Source: Pseudomonadota bacterium (lineage in GTDB: Bacteria; Pseudomonadota; Alphaproteobacteria; Caulobacterales; Caulobacteraceae). From it: a stretch of 61,368 nucleotides of DNA. The stretch is from the NCBI GenBank assembly GCA_023434265.1, contig JAEYTA010000212.1, positions 1-61,368 of the forward strand, given 5' to 3'. The position numbers and the translations under genes were made by a program. Position 1 is the first letter of the stretch; each line of letters begins with the position of its first letter. Below are positions 46,762 through 54,692 of the stretch, one piece after another. The notes below the pieces were generated by a model. It was not told where the DNA came from, ran no database searches, and saw only the letters and a list, made by a program, of their open reading frames with translations.

Positions 46762-47418
46762 GTGGCCGTCAGGAGACCCTACACGCGGATACCGCAGCCG
46801 GCCCGGCGCAATCTGGCGCGGCCGCTGGCCTGCGTGGCGGTGACGGCCCTGGCGATGAGCCTGCCCGAGACTCCCCTGGCCATCTCGCCCATCGCCGGCG
46901 GATGGTCCCCCGGCGCGGCCGAGAGCGTCTTTTCCTTTGCCGACGCCCTGCCGGAGACCGCCGACCGGCCGATGAGCCAGAGCGAATTCGACCTGGTCTG
47001 GTCCGAGGTCAAATACTCGATGGCCGCGTGCAACAGCGCCGTCGAGGCCGCCCAGCTGGGCTGGCGCGCCCGCGGCGAGATCCCGACGGACGCCGCCGTG
47101 CGCGCGGCCCGGGACCGCTGCGCCCGCGCCTCGGTCGAGGTCGGCGAGGTCGCCCTGCCCGCCTCGGCGCGCGGCGGCGTCGGCACGCTGATGCGACAGG
47201 CGAGAGAAGCCTGCCAGCGCAGCATGATCGAGAAGCAGATGGGCCTCGTGGCCGTGCGACGGCTGGCGGCGGCAACGCCGAACAGTTTCGAGGCCTACGA
47301 GGCGCGCATCCGCATCGAGGCCGTGGGACGGAGTTCGATCACCTGCGGCGCCAGCTTCGCCGCCGCCGCCGAGGCCGCGCGCCTGAACCTGCCGGAGATG
47401 GAGGTCGCCGGGGCCTGA
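46762..47418 (+). CDS. Secreted protein of unknown function
   Basis: The 218-aa product (GTG start with GGGGGG upstream) has a signal-peptide-like N-terminus (RRNLARPLACVAVTALAMSL) and a mature helical domain with four Cys (SMAACNSAVEAAQ; AARDRCARASVEV; REACQRSMIEKQMG; SSITCGASFAAAA) that could form two disulfides in the periplasm. No family recognised. Confidence 0.65.
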   Translation: MAVRRPYTRIPQPARRNLARPLACVAVTALAMSLPETPLAISPIAGGWSPGAAESVFSFADALPETADRPMSQSEFDLVWSEVKYSMAACNSAVEAAQLGWRARGEIPTDAAVRAARDRCARASVEVGEVALPASARGGVGTLMRQAREACQRSMIEKQMGLVAVRRLAAATPNSFEAYEARIRIEAVGRSSITCGASFAAAAEAARLNLPEMEVAGA

Positions 47419-47431
47419 ACGGCGCCGGCGT

Positions 47432-48085
47432 TCACGGCGCCGGGGCCGACGGCAGCCGGTCCAGTTCCTCCGGCGACAGGGCGCGCGCGTGATCGACGAC
47501 CCGCGCGCGGATCTCCTCCAGCCGATCCGTCCAGGCCGCCCGTGCGTGTCCTATGAAGGCGATCATCTGGGCCAGCTCCGCGTCGGTGAGACGGTCGGGG
47601 CGACGCGTCCGGGTGGCGACGCCCACGAGAACGGGCTGGTCGCCCGGCCGGCGCAACAGGGCGACGGGCTGGGTCACGCCGACGAGGCGGGCATGGGGCC
47701 CCGACAACTGGTCGCGGAAGGCGCAGAGGTGGCGGTAGAAGGCGGCGCCGCCGTCCATGCCGCCGAAGGCGGTCCCGGGGTCAGGCCCGCCGGCCCGACG
47801 GCCCGCCTCGAAGCAGTCGACGAACTGGACCACGCCGTGCCGGAGCAGAGCCAGGTCGATCAGGGCTTCTGGTCCGTGCGGATCGGGCGCCGGCCGACGG
47901 CTGCGTCTCCGGAGCAACTCGAGCGCGGCCATCGACTGGTCGATGGCGGCCAGGGTGGAGGCGGCCTCGGCCATCAGGACCGCATCGGGCGTGTCGAGCA
48001 GGCGCACGTCGTCGGCGCCAGGCGGAGGCGACGGGCGCGATGCCGCCCGAAGGCGGCGGCGTAACAGGGCGGCGAGCACGGCCAT
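47432..48085 (-). CDS. Hypothetical protein, 217 aa
   Basis: The product starts MAVLAALLRRRLRAASRPSP and is mostly helical and Arg/Ala-rich: DAVLMAEAASTLAAIDQSMA, EALIDLALLRHGVVQFVDCF, FYRHLCAFRDQLSGPHARLV, DRLTDAELAQMIAFIGHARA. No signal peptide, no membrane helix beyond a weak N-terminal one. Convergent with the secreted-protein gene. Family not recognised. Confidence 0.6.
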   Translation of the reverse strand: MAVLAALLRRRLRAASRPSPPPGADDVRLLDTPDAVLMAEAASTLAAIDQSMAALELLRRRSRRPAPDPHGPEALIDLALLRHGVVQFVDCFEAGRRAGGPDPGTAFGGMDGGAAFYRHLCAFRDQLSGPHARLVGVTQPVALLRRPGDQPVLVGVATRTRRPDRLTDAELAQMIAFIGHARAAWTDRLEEIRARVVDHARALSPEELDRLPSAPAP

Positions 48086-48233
48086 GGGGCCAGCATACGA
48101 CCCGACGGTGATTCTGGCGCGATTCCGGTGACGCGAACCGCCAAGGTTAACCTCGCCTTAGGGTTGAGAGGCTCTGTTTCGGCGGGCGGCGACATCGGGG
48201 GCGCCGCCCTGCCCTTTCATACGGAATATCCGG

Positions 48234-48578
48234 ATGCTCAAACGCGTTCTGACCATCGGCGGCGTTCTCGCCGGCGTCGCCGTCTTCATCTTCATCCTGC
48301 TAATGATGGAGGACCGCCGCCTGAAGACGCTGACGGCCACGGCGCCGGGTCAGGTGGCGCGCGTGGTGATCCAGACTGATTCCGAGTCCGGCGACGACAC
48401 CACCATCGTCCACTACGCCTACGTCGTCGACGGTCGAACCCTGACCGATCAGTCGACAAAGAGCGGCGACGTCAGCGACGACTTCCTGCAGGGCGCGCCG
48501 GCCACGGTCTGCTACGATCCCGCCAGGCCGGCCGAGACGGAAATCTACCCGGTCGGCGCGACCTGTCCGCCGCGCTAG
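48234..48578 (+). CDS. DUF3592-like single-pass membrane protein
   Basis: The 114-aa product has an N-terminal membrane helix (VLTIGGVLAGVAVFIFILLM) and a small beta domain: GQVARVVIQTDSESGDDTTI, VHYAYVVDGRTLTDQ, GAPATVCYDPARPAETEIYP. The pattern of a G-x-V strand, Y.Y.V.G and VxYdPxxPxxxxi is the DUF3592 layout. Convergent with the next gene (4-bp overlap at the stops). Confidence 0.75.
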   Translation: MLKRVLTIGGVLAGVAVFIFILLMMEDRRLKTLTATAPGQVARVVIQTDSESGDDTTIVHYAYVVDGRTLTDQSTKSGDVSDDFLQGAPATVCYDPARPAETEIYPVGATCPPR

Positions 48579-48979
48579 AAGCGGAATCCCGCGTGCAGCG
48601 GCTGGCCGTCGAGCGACGCGCTGACTACCAGCTGCTGCCCGCCGGTGATGTCCATGACGCAGTCGCCGCCGTGGGCGCCGGAGCCGTCCTTCCCTGTGAT
48701 CGCGCCCGGCGCCCAGGTGAAGCGGACGACCTCGCCCGTGCGCTCCACCTCGGGCTCGGCGAAATCGGCGATGCGGTCGCGCAGCACGCCGTCGGCGCGC
48801 AGCTGGTCCGGCGTGGCGATGGCCCGCTCGACCACATAGCGACAGTGGTAGGCCGCCTTCTCGACCGGATCCTCGATGCGGTCGACCTCCGGTTCGAGGC
48901 AGCCGGCCAGCGGCAGGGCGAGGCATCCGGCGACGAACAGCGCGGGGCGGCGGAGCGAACGGGCGGCGGTCATGAGCAC
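48575..48979 (-). CDS. Putative lipoprotein, 134 aa
   Basis: The product has a lipoprotein signal (LFVAGCLALPLAGCLEPE) with lipobox LAGC and a mature domain EKAAYHCRYVVERAIATPDQ, VVRFTWAPGAITGKDGSGAH, GGDCVMDITGGQQLVVSASL. Two further Cys may pair. The fold and function are not recognised. It starts 8 bp after the DUF4337 gene's stop, so the two are co-transcribed. Confidence 0.7.
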   Translation of the reverse strand: MLMTAARSLRRPALFVAGCLALPLAGCLEPEVDRIEDPVEKAAYHCRYVVERAIATPDQLRADGVLRDRIADFAEPEVERTGEVVRFTWAPGAITGKDGSGAHGGDCVMDITGGQQLVVSASLDGQPLHAGFRF

Positions 48980-48987
48980 TCGGTCGG

Positions 48988-49623
48988 TCAGAGGGGCAAC
49001 GGGATCACCAGCAGGAAGCCGTTCAGCGTCAGAACGGTCCCGACCGCGCCGAGGGCGGCGGACGCGATCAGCACCGGCCGGTTGAGTGCGAGGATGGCCA
49101 CCGAGCCGAGCACCAGCGCCAGCTGAAGGCAGATCTCGGCGAGATCGAAATTGTTGTCGCGCTCGGAGGCGGTCGCGAACTGCGCCTCGAAGTCCAGGGC
49201 GCGGGCGCTGATCTGCGCCTTGCCCTCGCCGCGCAGGGGATCGTCCGGGGCCTCGGGATCGGGCTCGCTGTCGTAGCGGGCGATGGTGGCGACATAGTCG
49301 GCCTTGCGCGCCTCCAGTCGCTCGCGCTGCGCCGGCGCCAGGCCCGGCTCGAGCAGGGCGGTGTCGATGTCATCCACGGCGATCTCGTAGGCGGTCTGGC
49401 GGATGTTCTTGGCCTGGAAGAAGGCCCAGGTGTCGCTGGCCCCGATGTTGCTGGCGATCATGTCGTCCGTGGCGTTGCCGCCGCCCATGCCGCCGATGGC
49501 CAGCACCGCGGCCAGCATGGCGATAAGCAGGGCGGCGCGGCCGCGGAACCGCTCCGCGTCGGCCTGCTCGGCCTTGTCCTCGGCCAGCTCCGAGATCAGG
49601 TCGGCTGCGTCCTGCGAATCCAT
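48988..49623 (-). CDS. DUF4337 membrane protein
   Basis: The 211-aa product has a cytoplasmic N-terminus (SQDAADLISELAEDKAEQAD), helix 1 (ALLIAMLAAVLAIGGMGGGN), a segment SNIGASDTWAFFQAKNIRQT that is the hallmark of DUF4337 (A-S-[ND]-x-W-x-[FY]-[FY]-Q-[AS]-K), a charged extracytoplasmic domain, and two C-terminal helices (EICLQLALVLGSVAILALNR; VLIASAALGAVGTVLTLNGF). Function unknown. ATG 49623 follows a G-rich ribosome-binding site. Confidence 0.88.
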   Translation of the reverse strand: MDSQDAADLISELAEDKAEQADAERFRGRAALLIAMLAAVLAIGGMGGGNATDDMIASNIGASDTWAFFQAKNIRQTAYEIAVDDIDTALLEPGLAPAQRERLEARKADYVATIARYDSEPDPEAPDDPLRGEGKAQISARALDFEAQFATASERDNNFDLAEICLQLALVLGSVAILALNRPVLIASAALGAVGTVLTLNGFLLVIPLPL

Positions 49624-49814
49624 GTGGCCCCCCGGCGGTGTCCCCGTCGCGACCGTCGCCGGGCGTGCGGCCGAAATCAAGCTTTCGTTGTGGGCTCGCC
49701 CGCGCCCGCGAAGCCGCCTTGAGTCGGCGCACCCGCTCATCTACGACGAAGGGAACGGAGAAAATATCGTTCCGGCCGCGAGGGTTACCCGTGAGCCGGA
49801 CAGGGGGGAAGAAG

Positions 49815-51491
49815 ATGGATCGTCGTGCGACCGGCGCCGCCCTGGCGCTCGCCCTGGCCGCCTCGGGGACGCCGACCTTGGCCGCCGTCCAACCTGAAGG
49901 CGAGCCGCCGGCGCCGCGGCTGATCGTGACCATCGTCATCGACCAGTTCGGCAGCGACCTGTTCAACCAGTACCGCCCGATCTTCACCGGCGGTCTGCGC
50001 GTGCTGGCCGACGAGGGCCTGGTCTACCCCAACGGCTTCCAGACCCACGGCATCACCGAAACCTGCCCGGGCCACTCGACCGTGCTGACCGGGGTGCACC
50101 CGAACCGGACCGGCATCGCCGCCAACGACTGGATCGACCGGGCCACGGGCGAGGAGATCTACTGCCTCGCCGCCCCCGCCAACCGGCTCGCGGACGGCGG
50201 CGAGGGCGAGAACGGACCCGTCGGCCCGGACAACCTGCGGGCCAGCGGACTGGGCGACTGGCTGAAGGCGGCCAGCCCGGCCAGCCGGGTGTTCGCGGTC
50301 TCGGGCAAGGACCGCGGCGCGATCAACCTGGCCGGCTCGCACGCCGACGGGACCTTCTGGTGGGCCGACGGCTTCGGCTTCACTACCTATCTGCGGCCGG
50401 GCGAGACCCCGGAGGATCGGCTGCGGCCCGTCGCCGGCCTGAACGCCGCCCTGCGCGCCCGGATGGCGGCGCGGCCCGCCCTGTGGGAGCCGATGCAGGG
50501 ACGTTGCGCCGCCCTCGCCGGCGACTGGCCGATCGGCGACGGCGTGTTCCACTCGACCGTGCCGCCGCAGCGGCTGGTGGTCGACACCTCGCCGATGCTC
50601 GACGAGCTGACCGTCGAGGCCGCGATCTCCCTGCTTCGCGAGCAGCGGCTGGGCCGCGGCGAAGCTACCGACCTGCTGGGCGTCAGCCTGTCGGGCACCG
50701 ACCGCATCGGCCATCGCTACGGCTCGCAGGGGCCGGAGATGTGCCAGCAGCTGTTGCGCATGGATGCGGCCCTCGGCCGGCTGATGACGGCGATCAGGGA
50801 TGTCCCGGGGGCCATGGTCGTGCTGACGGCGGACCATGGCGGTTCGGACTTCGCCGAACGGCTCGAGGCGCGCGGCTATCCCGAGGCGGGACGAATGGCG
50901 CCCGATCTGATGGCGCGGCTGAACGCCCGCGTGCGGACCGACTTCGGCCTGGACTTCGACCCGCTCAGGGCCGACGGCTCGAACATCTATGTGATGGGCG
51001 ACGACGACGCCCTGTCGGAGTCCCGACGTCGCGAGATCGCCGTCGCGGTGGCCGGGGCGCTGCGGGAAGAGCCGGGCGTGATCGAGGCCTTCACCCTCGA
51101 CGACCTGCTCGCCACGCCGTCGGCGGCGCGGGCGATCCATCCGGACATGTTGAGCCTGCGCGAGCGGATCGCGCTCAGCACCGTGGCGGTGCGCTCGGCG
51201 GACGTGATCTTCGCGCTGGAGCCGGGAATGACGCCCTTCCCCGGGGCGGTCGGCGGCTATGTCGCCGGACACGGCACGCCGTGGGACTACGACCGTCGGG
51301 TGCCGATGATCTTCTGGAGCGCGGGGCGGACGGGACAGGAACGGACATTGCCGGTGCGCACGGTGGACATCGCCCCGACCCTGGCCAATGCGGCCGGCGT
51401 GTCCGTCCCCGCCGATCTCGACGGTCGCTGCCTGGGCCTGGCGCCGCTGGCGCGCCCCTGCCCGGCCGCGGAGGCGGGGACCGGCCGCTAG
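49815..51491 (+). CDS. PafA-like periplasmic alkaline phosphatase
   Basis: The 558-aa product has a signal peptide (GAALALALAASGTPTLA) and an alkaline-phosphatase-superfamily domain: metal Asp in RLIVTIVIDQFGSDLF, Thr nucleophile (Thr83) in GITETCPGHSTVLTG, SGTDRIGHRYG, VVLTADHGGSDFAE and GGYVAGHGTPWDYDRRVPMI with metal-binding His. The Thr nucleophile and the DQ-x-x-x-D motif are as in PafA-type phosphate-irrepressible enzymes, which hydrolyse a range of phosphomonoesters. AAGAAGATG start context with GGGGGGAAG ribosome-binding site. Confidence 0.9.
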   Translation: MDRRATGAALALALAASGTPTLAAVQPEGEPPAPRLIVTIVIDQFGSDLFNQYRPIFTGGLRVLADEGLVYPNGFQTHGITETCPGHSTVLTGVHPNRTGIAANDWIDRATGEEIYCLAAPANRLADGGEGENGPVGPDNLRASGLGDWLKAASPASRVFAVSGKDRGAINLAGSHADGTFWWADGFGFTTYLRPGETPEDRLRPVAGLNAALRARMAARPALWEPMQGRCAALAGDWPIGDGVFHSTVPPQRLVVDTSPMLDELTVEAAISLLREQRLGRGEATDLLGVSLSGTDRIGHRYGSQGPEMCQQLLRMDAALGRLMTAIRDVPGAMVVLTADHGGSDFAERLEARGYPEAGRMAPDLMARLNARVRTDFGLDFDPLRADGSNIYVMGDDDALSESRRREIAVAVAGALREEPGVIEAFTLDDLLATPSAARAIHPDMLSLRERIALSTVAVRSADVIFALEPGMTPFPGAVGGYVAGHGTPWDYDRRVPMIFWSAGRTGQERTLPVRTVDIAPTLANAAGVSVPADLDGRCLGLAPLARPCPAAEAGTGR

Positions 51492-51515
51492 CGACCGGCC
51501 CCCGACCGCGTCGCC

Positions 51516-51983
51516 TTACGGCGTTTCGGTGATGAGCAGCTGGGCCGCGGCGGTGCCGCCGCCGAAGGTGCCGACCCAGATGTCGTAGGTGCCGCTCTGC
51601 GGCCGGTTGAAGCGGACCTCGGCGTCGCCGTCGCCCCAGCTGTCGTCGTCGCAGTACCAGCGGCCGTCCGGGCCGTTGATGATCAGGGTGGTGTCGGTCG
51701 ACGACAGGGTGCGGAACACCAGCGGCAGGCCGCCGGCGCTGTAGGTCACCTCAAAGTCCGGAGCCGAGCTGATGTTGCCGACGCAGGCGCCGGGCAGGTC
51801 GGTGTCGGTGAAGGCGTCGATCGAGCCGCCGGCGGTGAGCGAGACGCGGTACGGGTCCGGCGTGAAGCCGGCGTTCATGCGAATCTCGCCGAAGTTGGCG
51901 GTCAGACTGGCGTTCTGCGCGTTGGCGACGGCCGGCGAAAGCACGGCGGCCATCAGGGCGAGGCCGCAAACTATGGACTTCAT
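51516..51983 (-). CDS. Secreted beta-sandwich (PPC-like) protein
   Basis: The 155-aa product has a signal peptide (SIVCGLALMAAVLSPAVANA) and a domain with repeated DUxxTLIINGPDGRWYCDDD-like features: SLTAGGSIDAFTDTDLPGAC, TLIINGPDGRWYCDDDSWGD, VRFNRPQSGTYDIWVGTFGG. This is the pattern of pre-peptidase C-terminal (PPC) domains, here standing alone. Role unknown; perhaps a periplasmic binding module. GGGGGAAA precedes the ATG. Confidence 0.75.
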   Translation of the reverse strand: MKSIVCGLALMAAVLSPAVANAQNASLTANFGEIRMNAGFTPDPYRVSLTAGGSIDAFTDTDLPGACVGNISSAPDFEVTYSAGGLPLVFRTLSSTDTTLIINGPDGRWYCDDDSWGDGDAEVRFNRPQSGTYDIWVGTFGGGTAAAQLLITETP

Positions 51984-52126
51984 GTGAGTTTCCCCCTCGG
52001 CCCGAGCGGCCGAACGACGCCACCTGTCGCGCCGAAAACCACAACCGTCAAGCGAACATCGGATTCCATACATCGGACCGGCCGGGCGGAGCGGCGCCAT
52101 GCGGACGGCCCGGTTGGGGCTTGCAT

Positions 52127-52152
52127 GTTCCACTGTTACATCATAGTGGAAC
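52127..52152. promoter_or_regulatory. Inverted repeat before yerC-hisG
   Basis: GTTCCACT (52127-52134) and AGTGGAAC (52145-52152) are perfect 8-bp arms around 10 nt, ending 3 bp before the YerC-like start. TrpR-fold repressors bind palindromes in their own promoters, so this is a candidate autoregulatory operator for the histidine operon. Confidence 0.55.
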
Positions 52153-52155
52153 GCC

Positions 52156-52467
52156 ATGACCATGTCCTACCCCCCCGGCGCGGAGGCGGCGGCCCGCAAC
52201 CGGGTCGCCCTCTACGACGCCTTTCTCGCCCTGAAGACCCGCGACGAGGTCGACGTCTTCCTGACCGACCTGTGCACGCCGGCGGAACTGCGCGCCTTCA
52301 CCGAACGCTGGCAGGTGGCCCGCCTGCTTCATGCGGGCGACCGCTCCTATCGCGAGATCGCCGCCGAGGCGCACGCCAGCCCGACCACCGTCGTCCGCGT
52401 CGCCCGCTTCCTCAAGGAAATGCCGCACCAGGGCTACCGCTTGGTGCTGGACCGTCTGAAAGCCTGA
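52156..52467 (+). CDS. YerC/TrpR-family regulator of the his operon
   Basis: The 103-aa product has a TrpR-like all-helical fold: ALYDAFLALKTRDEVDVFLT, DLCTPAELRAFTERWQVARL, HAGDRSYREIAAEAHASPTT, VVRVARFLKEMPHQGYRLVL. The ScYREIA...AS.TTVxRVaR helix-turn-helix is the YerC/YecD signature. It is first in the his operon, 9 bp before hisG, and is preceded by an inverted repeat. A repressor responding to histidine status is likely but not shown here. Confidence 0.88.
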   Translation: MTMSYPPGAEAAARNRVALYDAFLALKTRDEVDVFLTDLCTPAELRAFTERWQVARLLHAGDRSYREIAAEAHASPTTVVRVARFLKEMPHQGYRLVLDRLKA

Positions 52468-52476
52468 GTTCCCGCC

Positions 52477-53358
52477 ATGAGTACTGTCCAGGGACGGCTG
52501 CGTATCGCCGTCCAGAAATCCGGCCGCCTGGCCGAACGCAGCCTCGACCTCGTCCGCGACGCGGGCCTGCGCGTCATCAAGGGGAACAACGACCTGCTCT
52601 ACCGGGTGGAGAACTACCCGATCGACCTGCTGCGCGTGCGCGACGACGACATCCCGACCTTCGTCGCCGACGGCGTCTGCGACCTCGGCATCGTCGGCGA
52701 GAACGTCCTCGAGGAGGGGCGCAACGGCGGGCCCGTGGCCGAGGTGGTCATGCCGCTCGGCTTTGGCGGCTGCACGCTGAAGATCGCCGCGCCGCCGGCG
52801 CTGGCCTACGACGGCCCGGCCTCGCTGCAGGGCCTGCGCGTCGCCACATCCTACCCCCGCGTGCTGCGCCGCTGGCTGGAGGCCAGGGGGGTCGAGGCCG
52901 ACATCGTCACCATGCGCGGCGCGGTGGAGGTGGCCCCGCGGCTGAAGCTCGCCCACGCCATCTGCGATCTGGTGTCCACGGGCGCCACGCTGGAGGCCAA
53001 CGGCCTGGTCGCGCGGGACACGGTGCTGGACAGCCGGGCGGTGCTGATCCGCTCGCCGCTCGCGCCCGAGCCGGCGCTGGCCGACCTGCTGGACAGCGTG
53101 GTCGAGCGGATGGCCGGCGTCGTCGCCTCGCAGGGCGCCAAATACGTGATGATGAACGCCCCGCGCGCGGCCCTGGACGATATCGCCGCCATCCTGCCCG
53201 GCGCGGGCGCCCCGACGGTGATGCCCCTGTCCGGCCGCGACGACGCCGTGGCCGTGCACGCCGTCTGCCAGGAGGCGGTGTTCTGGGAGACGCTGGAACG
53301 GCTCAGGGCCGTCGGCGCCTCGGCCATCCTCGTCCTGCCGATCGAGAAGATGATGTGA
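52477..53358 (+). CDS. hisG: ATP phosphoribosyltransferase
   Basis: The 293-aa long-form HisG: LRIAVQKSGRLAERSLDLVR, GVCDLGIVGENVLEEGRNGG, LRVATSYPRVLRRWLEARGV, HAICDLVSTGATLEANGLVA (PRPP-binding), with a C-terminal ACT-like regulatory domain (TVMPLSGRDDAVAVHAVCQE; ASAILVLPIEKMM). It condenses ATP with PRPP, the first histidine step. The length means it does not need HisZ. Its TGA overlaps the hisD ATG. Confidence 0.95.
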   Translation: MSTVQGRLRIAVQKSGRLAERSLDLVRDAGLRVIKGNNDLLYRVENYPIDLLRVRDDDIPTFVADGVCDLGIVGENVLEEGRNGGPVAEVVMPLGFGGCTLKIAAPPALAYDGPASLQGLRVATSYPRVLRRWLEARGVEADIVTMRGAVEVAPRLKLAHAICDLVSTGATLEANGLVARDTVLDSRAVLIRSPLAPEPALADLLDSVVERMAGVVASQGAKYVMMNAPRAALDDIAAILPGAGAPTVMPLSGRDDAVAVHAVCQEAVFWETLERLRAVGASAILVLPIEKMM

Positions 53359-54692
53359 TGCCCGGCATCTTCGGCGAAATCATCGACTGGGGCTCCCTGG
53401 ACGAGGCCGGGCGTGTGGCCGCCCTCGCCCGCCCCGCCCGCCGCCGGGACGCCGCCGTCGTCGACGGCGTGCGGGCCATCCTCGAGGACGTGCAGGCGCG
53501 CGGCGGCGCGGCCGTGACCGACTGGAGTCTCAGGCTGGACGGCGCGCCGCCGCGTCGCATCGCGATCACCGAAGCCGCCGAGGCCGCGGCCCGCGCGGCC
53601 CTGCCGCCCTCGGCCACCCGCGCCATTCGGGTGGCCGCGGAGAACGTGCGCGTCTTCCACGAGGCCACCCGGCCGGAGGACTCGCCCTGGATCGAAACCA
53701 CCCCGGGCGTCCGCTCGCGCCTCGCCTGGCGGCCGCTCCGCTCGGCGGGCCTCTACGTGCCCGGCGGCACCGCGCCCCTGTTCTCCTCGCTGCTGATGCT
53801 GGCCATCCCGGCGGCCGCGGCTGGCGTGGGGCGGCGCGTGGCCGTCACCCCGCCGCCGCGCGAGGGGGAGCCGCACCCGGCGATGATCGTGGCGGCGGCC
53901 GAAGCCGGGCTGGACGAGCTGTGGCTGATCGGCGGGGCCCAGGCCATCGCCGCCCTGACCTTTGGCGCGACCTTCCCCGACGGCGAGATCGCGCCGGTCG
54001 ACAAGCTGTTCGGACCCGGCAACGCCTGGGTGGCCGAGGCCAAGAAGCAGGCCGCCGCCCAAAGTCGTTTCGGGGCCGGCGGTCCCGCGGTCGACATGCC
54101 GGCCGGGCCGTCCGAGCTGCTGGTCATCGCCGACCGCGACGCCGATCCGGAGATGGTCGCCGCCGACCTGCTCAGCCAGGCCGAGCACGACGCCGACGCC
54201 CAGGTGCTGCTGGTGTCCGACAGCCGGGGCCTGATCGACGCGACCCTCGCCGAGGTGGAGCGCCAGCTCGCGACCCTGCCCCGCGCCGACGTCGCCCGCG
54301 CCTCGCTCGCCCAGGGCCGCGTCCTGCGGGTGCGGAACCTCGTCGAGGCCTGCGAGGTCGCCAACCTCTACGGCCCGGAGCACCTGGCCATCCAGACGGA
54401 GGACCCGGAGGCGCTGGTGCCGCGCATCGCCGCCGCCGGCGCGGTGTTCGTGGGTCGCTGGGCCGCCGAGACGCTGGGGGACTACGCCGCCGGCCCGAGC
54501 CACGTCCTGCCCACGGACGGGGCCGCCCGCACCCTTGGCGGCATCACGACGGCCAGCTTCATGACCTCGATGTCGGTGCAGGCGGTCAGCGAGGCCGGCG
54601 CCGCCGCCCTCGCCCCGGTCGCGGCCGCGCTCGCCCGGCTGGAAGGACTTGAGGCCCACGCCCGGGCGGCGGACCTGAGGAGCGGCCGATGA
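53358..54692 (+). CDS. hisD: Histidinol dehydrogenase
   Basis: The 444-aa product has the HisD signatures RSAGLYVPGGTAPLFSSLLM, IGGAQAIAALTFGATFP, VDKLFGPGNAWVAEAKKQAA, DMPAGPSELLVIADRDADPE, LLSQAEHDADAQVLLVSDSR (catalytic/metal Gln-His) and LYGPEHLAIQTEDPE (Glu-His pair). It oxidises histidinol to histidine with NAD+ and zinc. Start overlaps hisG (TGATG); stop overlaps the hisC'B start (ATGA). Confidence 0.95.
   Translation: MPGIFGEIIDWGSLDEAGRVAALARPARRRDAAVVDGVRAILEDVQARGGAAVTDWSLRLDGAPPRRIAITEAAEAAARAALPPSATRAIRVAAENVRVFHEATRPEDSPWIETTPGVRSRLAWRPLRSAGLYVPGGTAPLFSSLLMLAIPAAAAGVGRRVAVTPPPREGEPHPAMIVAAAEAGLDELWLIGGAQAIAALTFGATFPDGEIAPVDKLFGPGNAWVAEAKKQAAAQSRFGAGGPAVDMPAGPSELLVIADRDADPEMVAADLLSQAEHDADAQVLLVSDSRGLIDATLAEVERQLATLPRADVARASLAQGRVLRVRNLVEACEVANLYGPEHLAIQTEDPEALVPRIAAAGAVFVGRWAAETLGDYAAGPSHVLPTDGAARTLGGITTASFMTSMSVQAVSEAGAAALAPVAAALARLEGLEAHARAADLRSGR

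Noticed and set aside
52851..54659. A 602-codon minus-strand open frame opposite hisG-hisD
   Set aside because: It is antisense to well-conserved hisG and hisD and has the Gly/Arg/His-rich composition typical of shadow frames in very GC-rich DNA.
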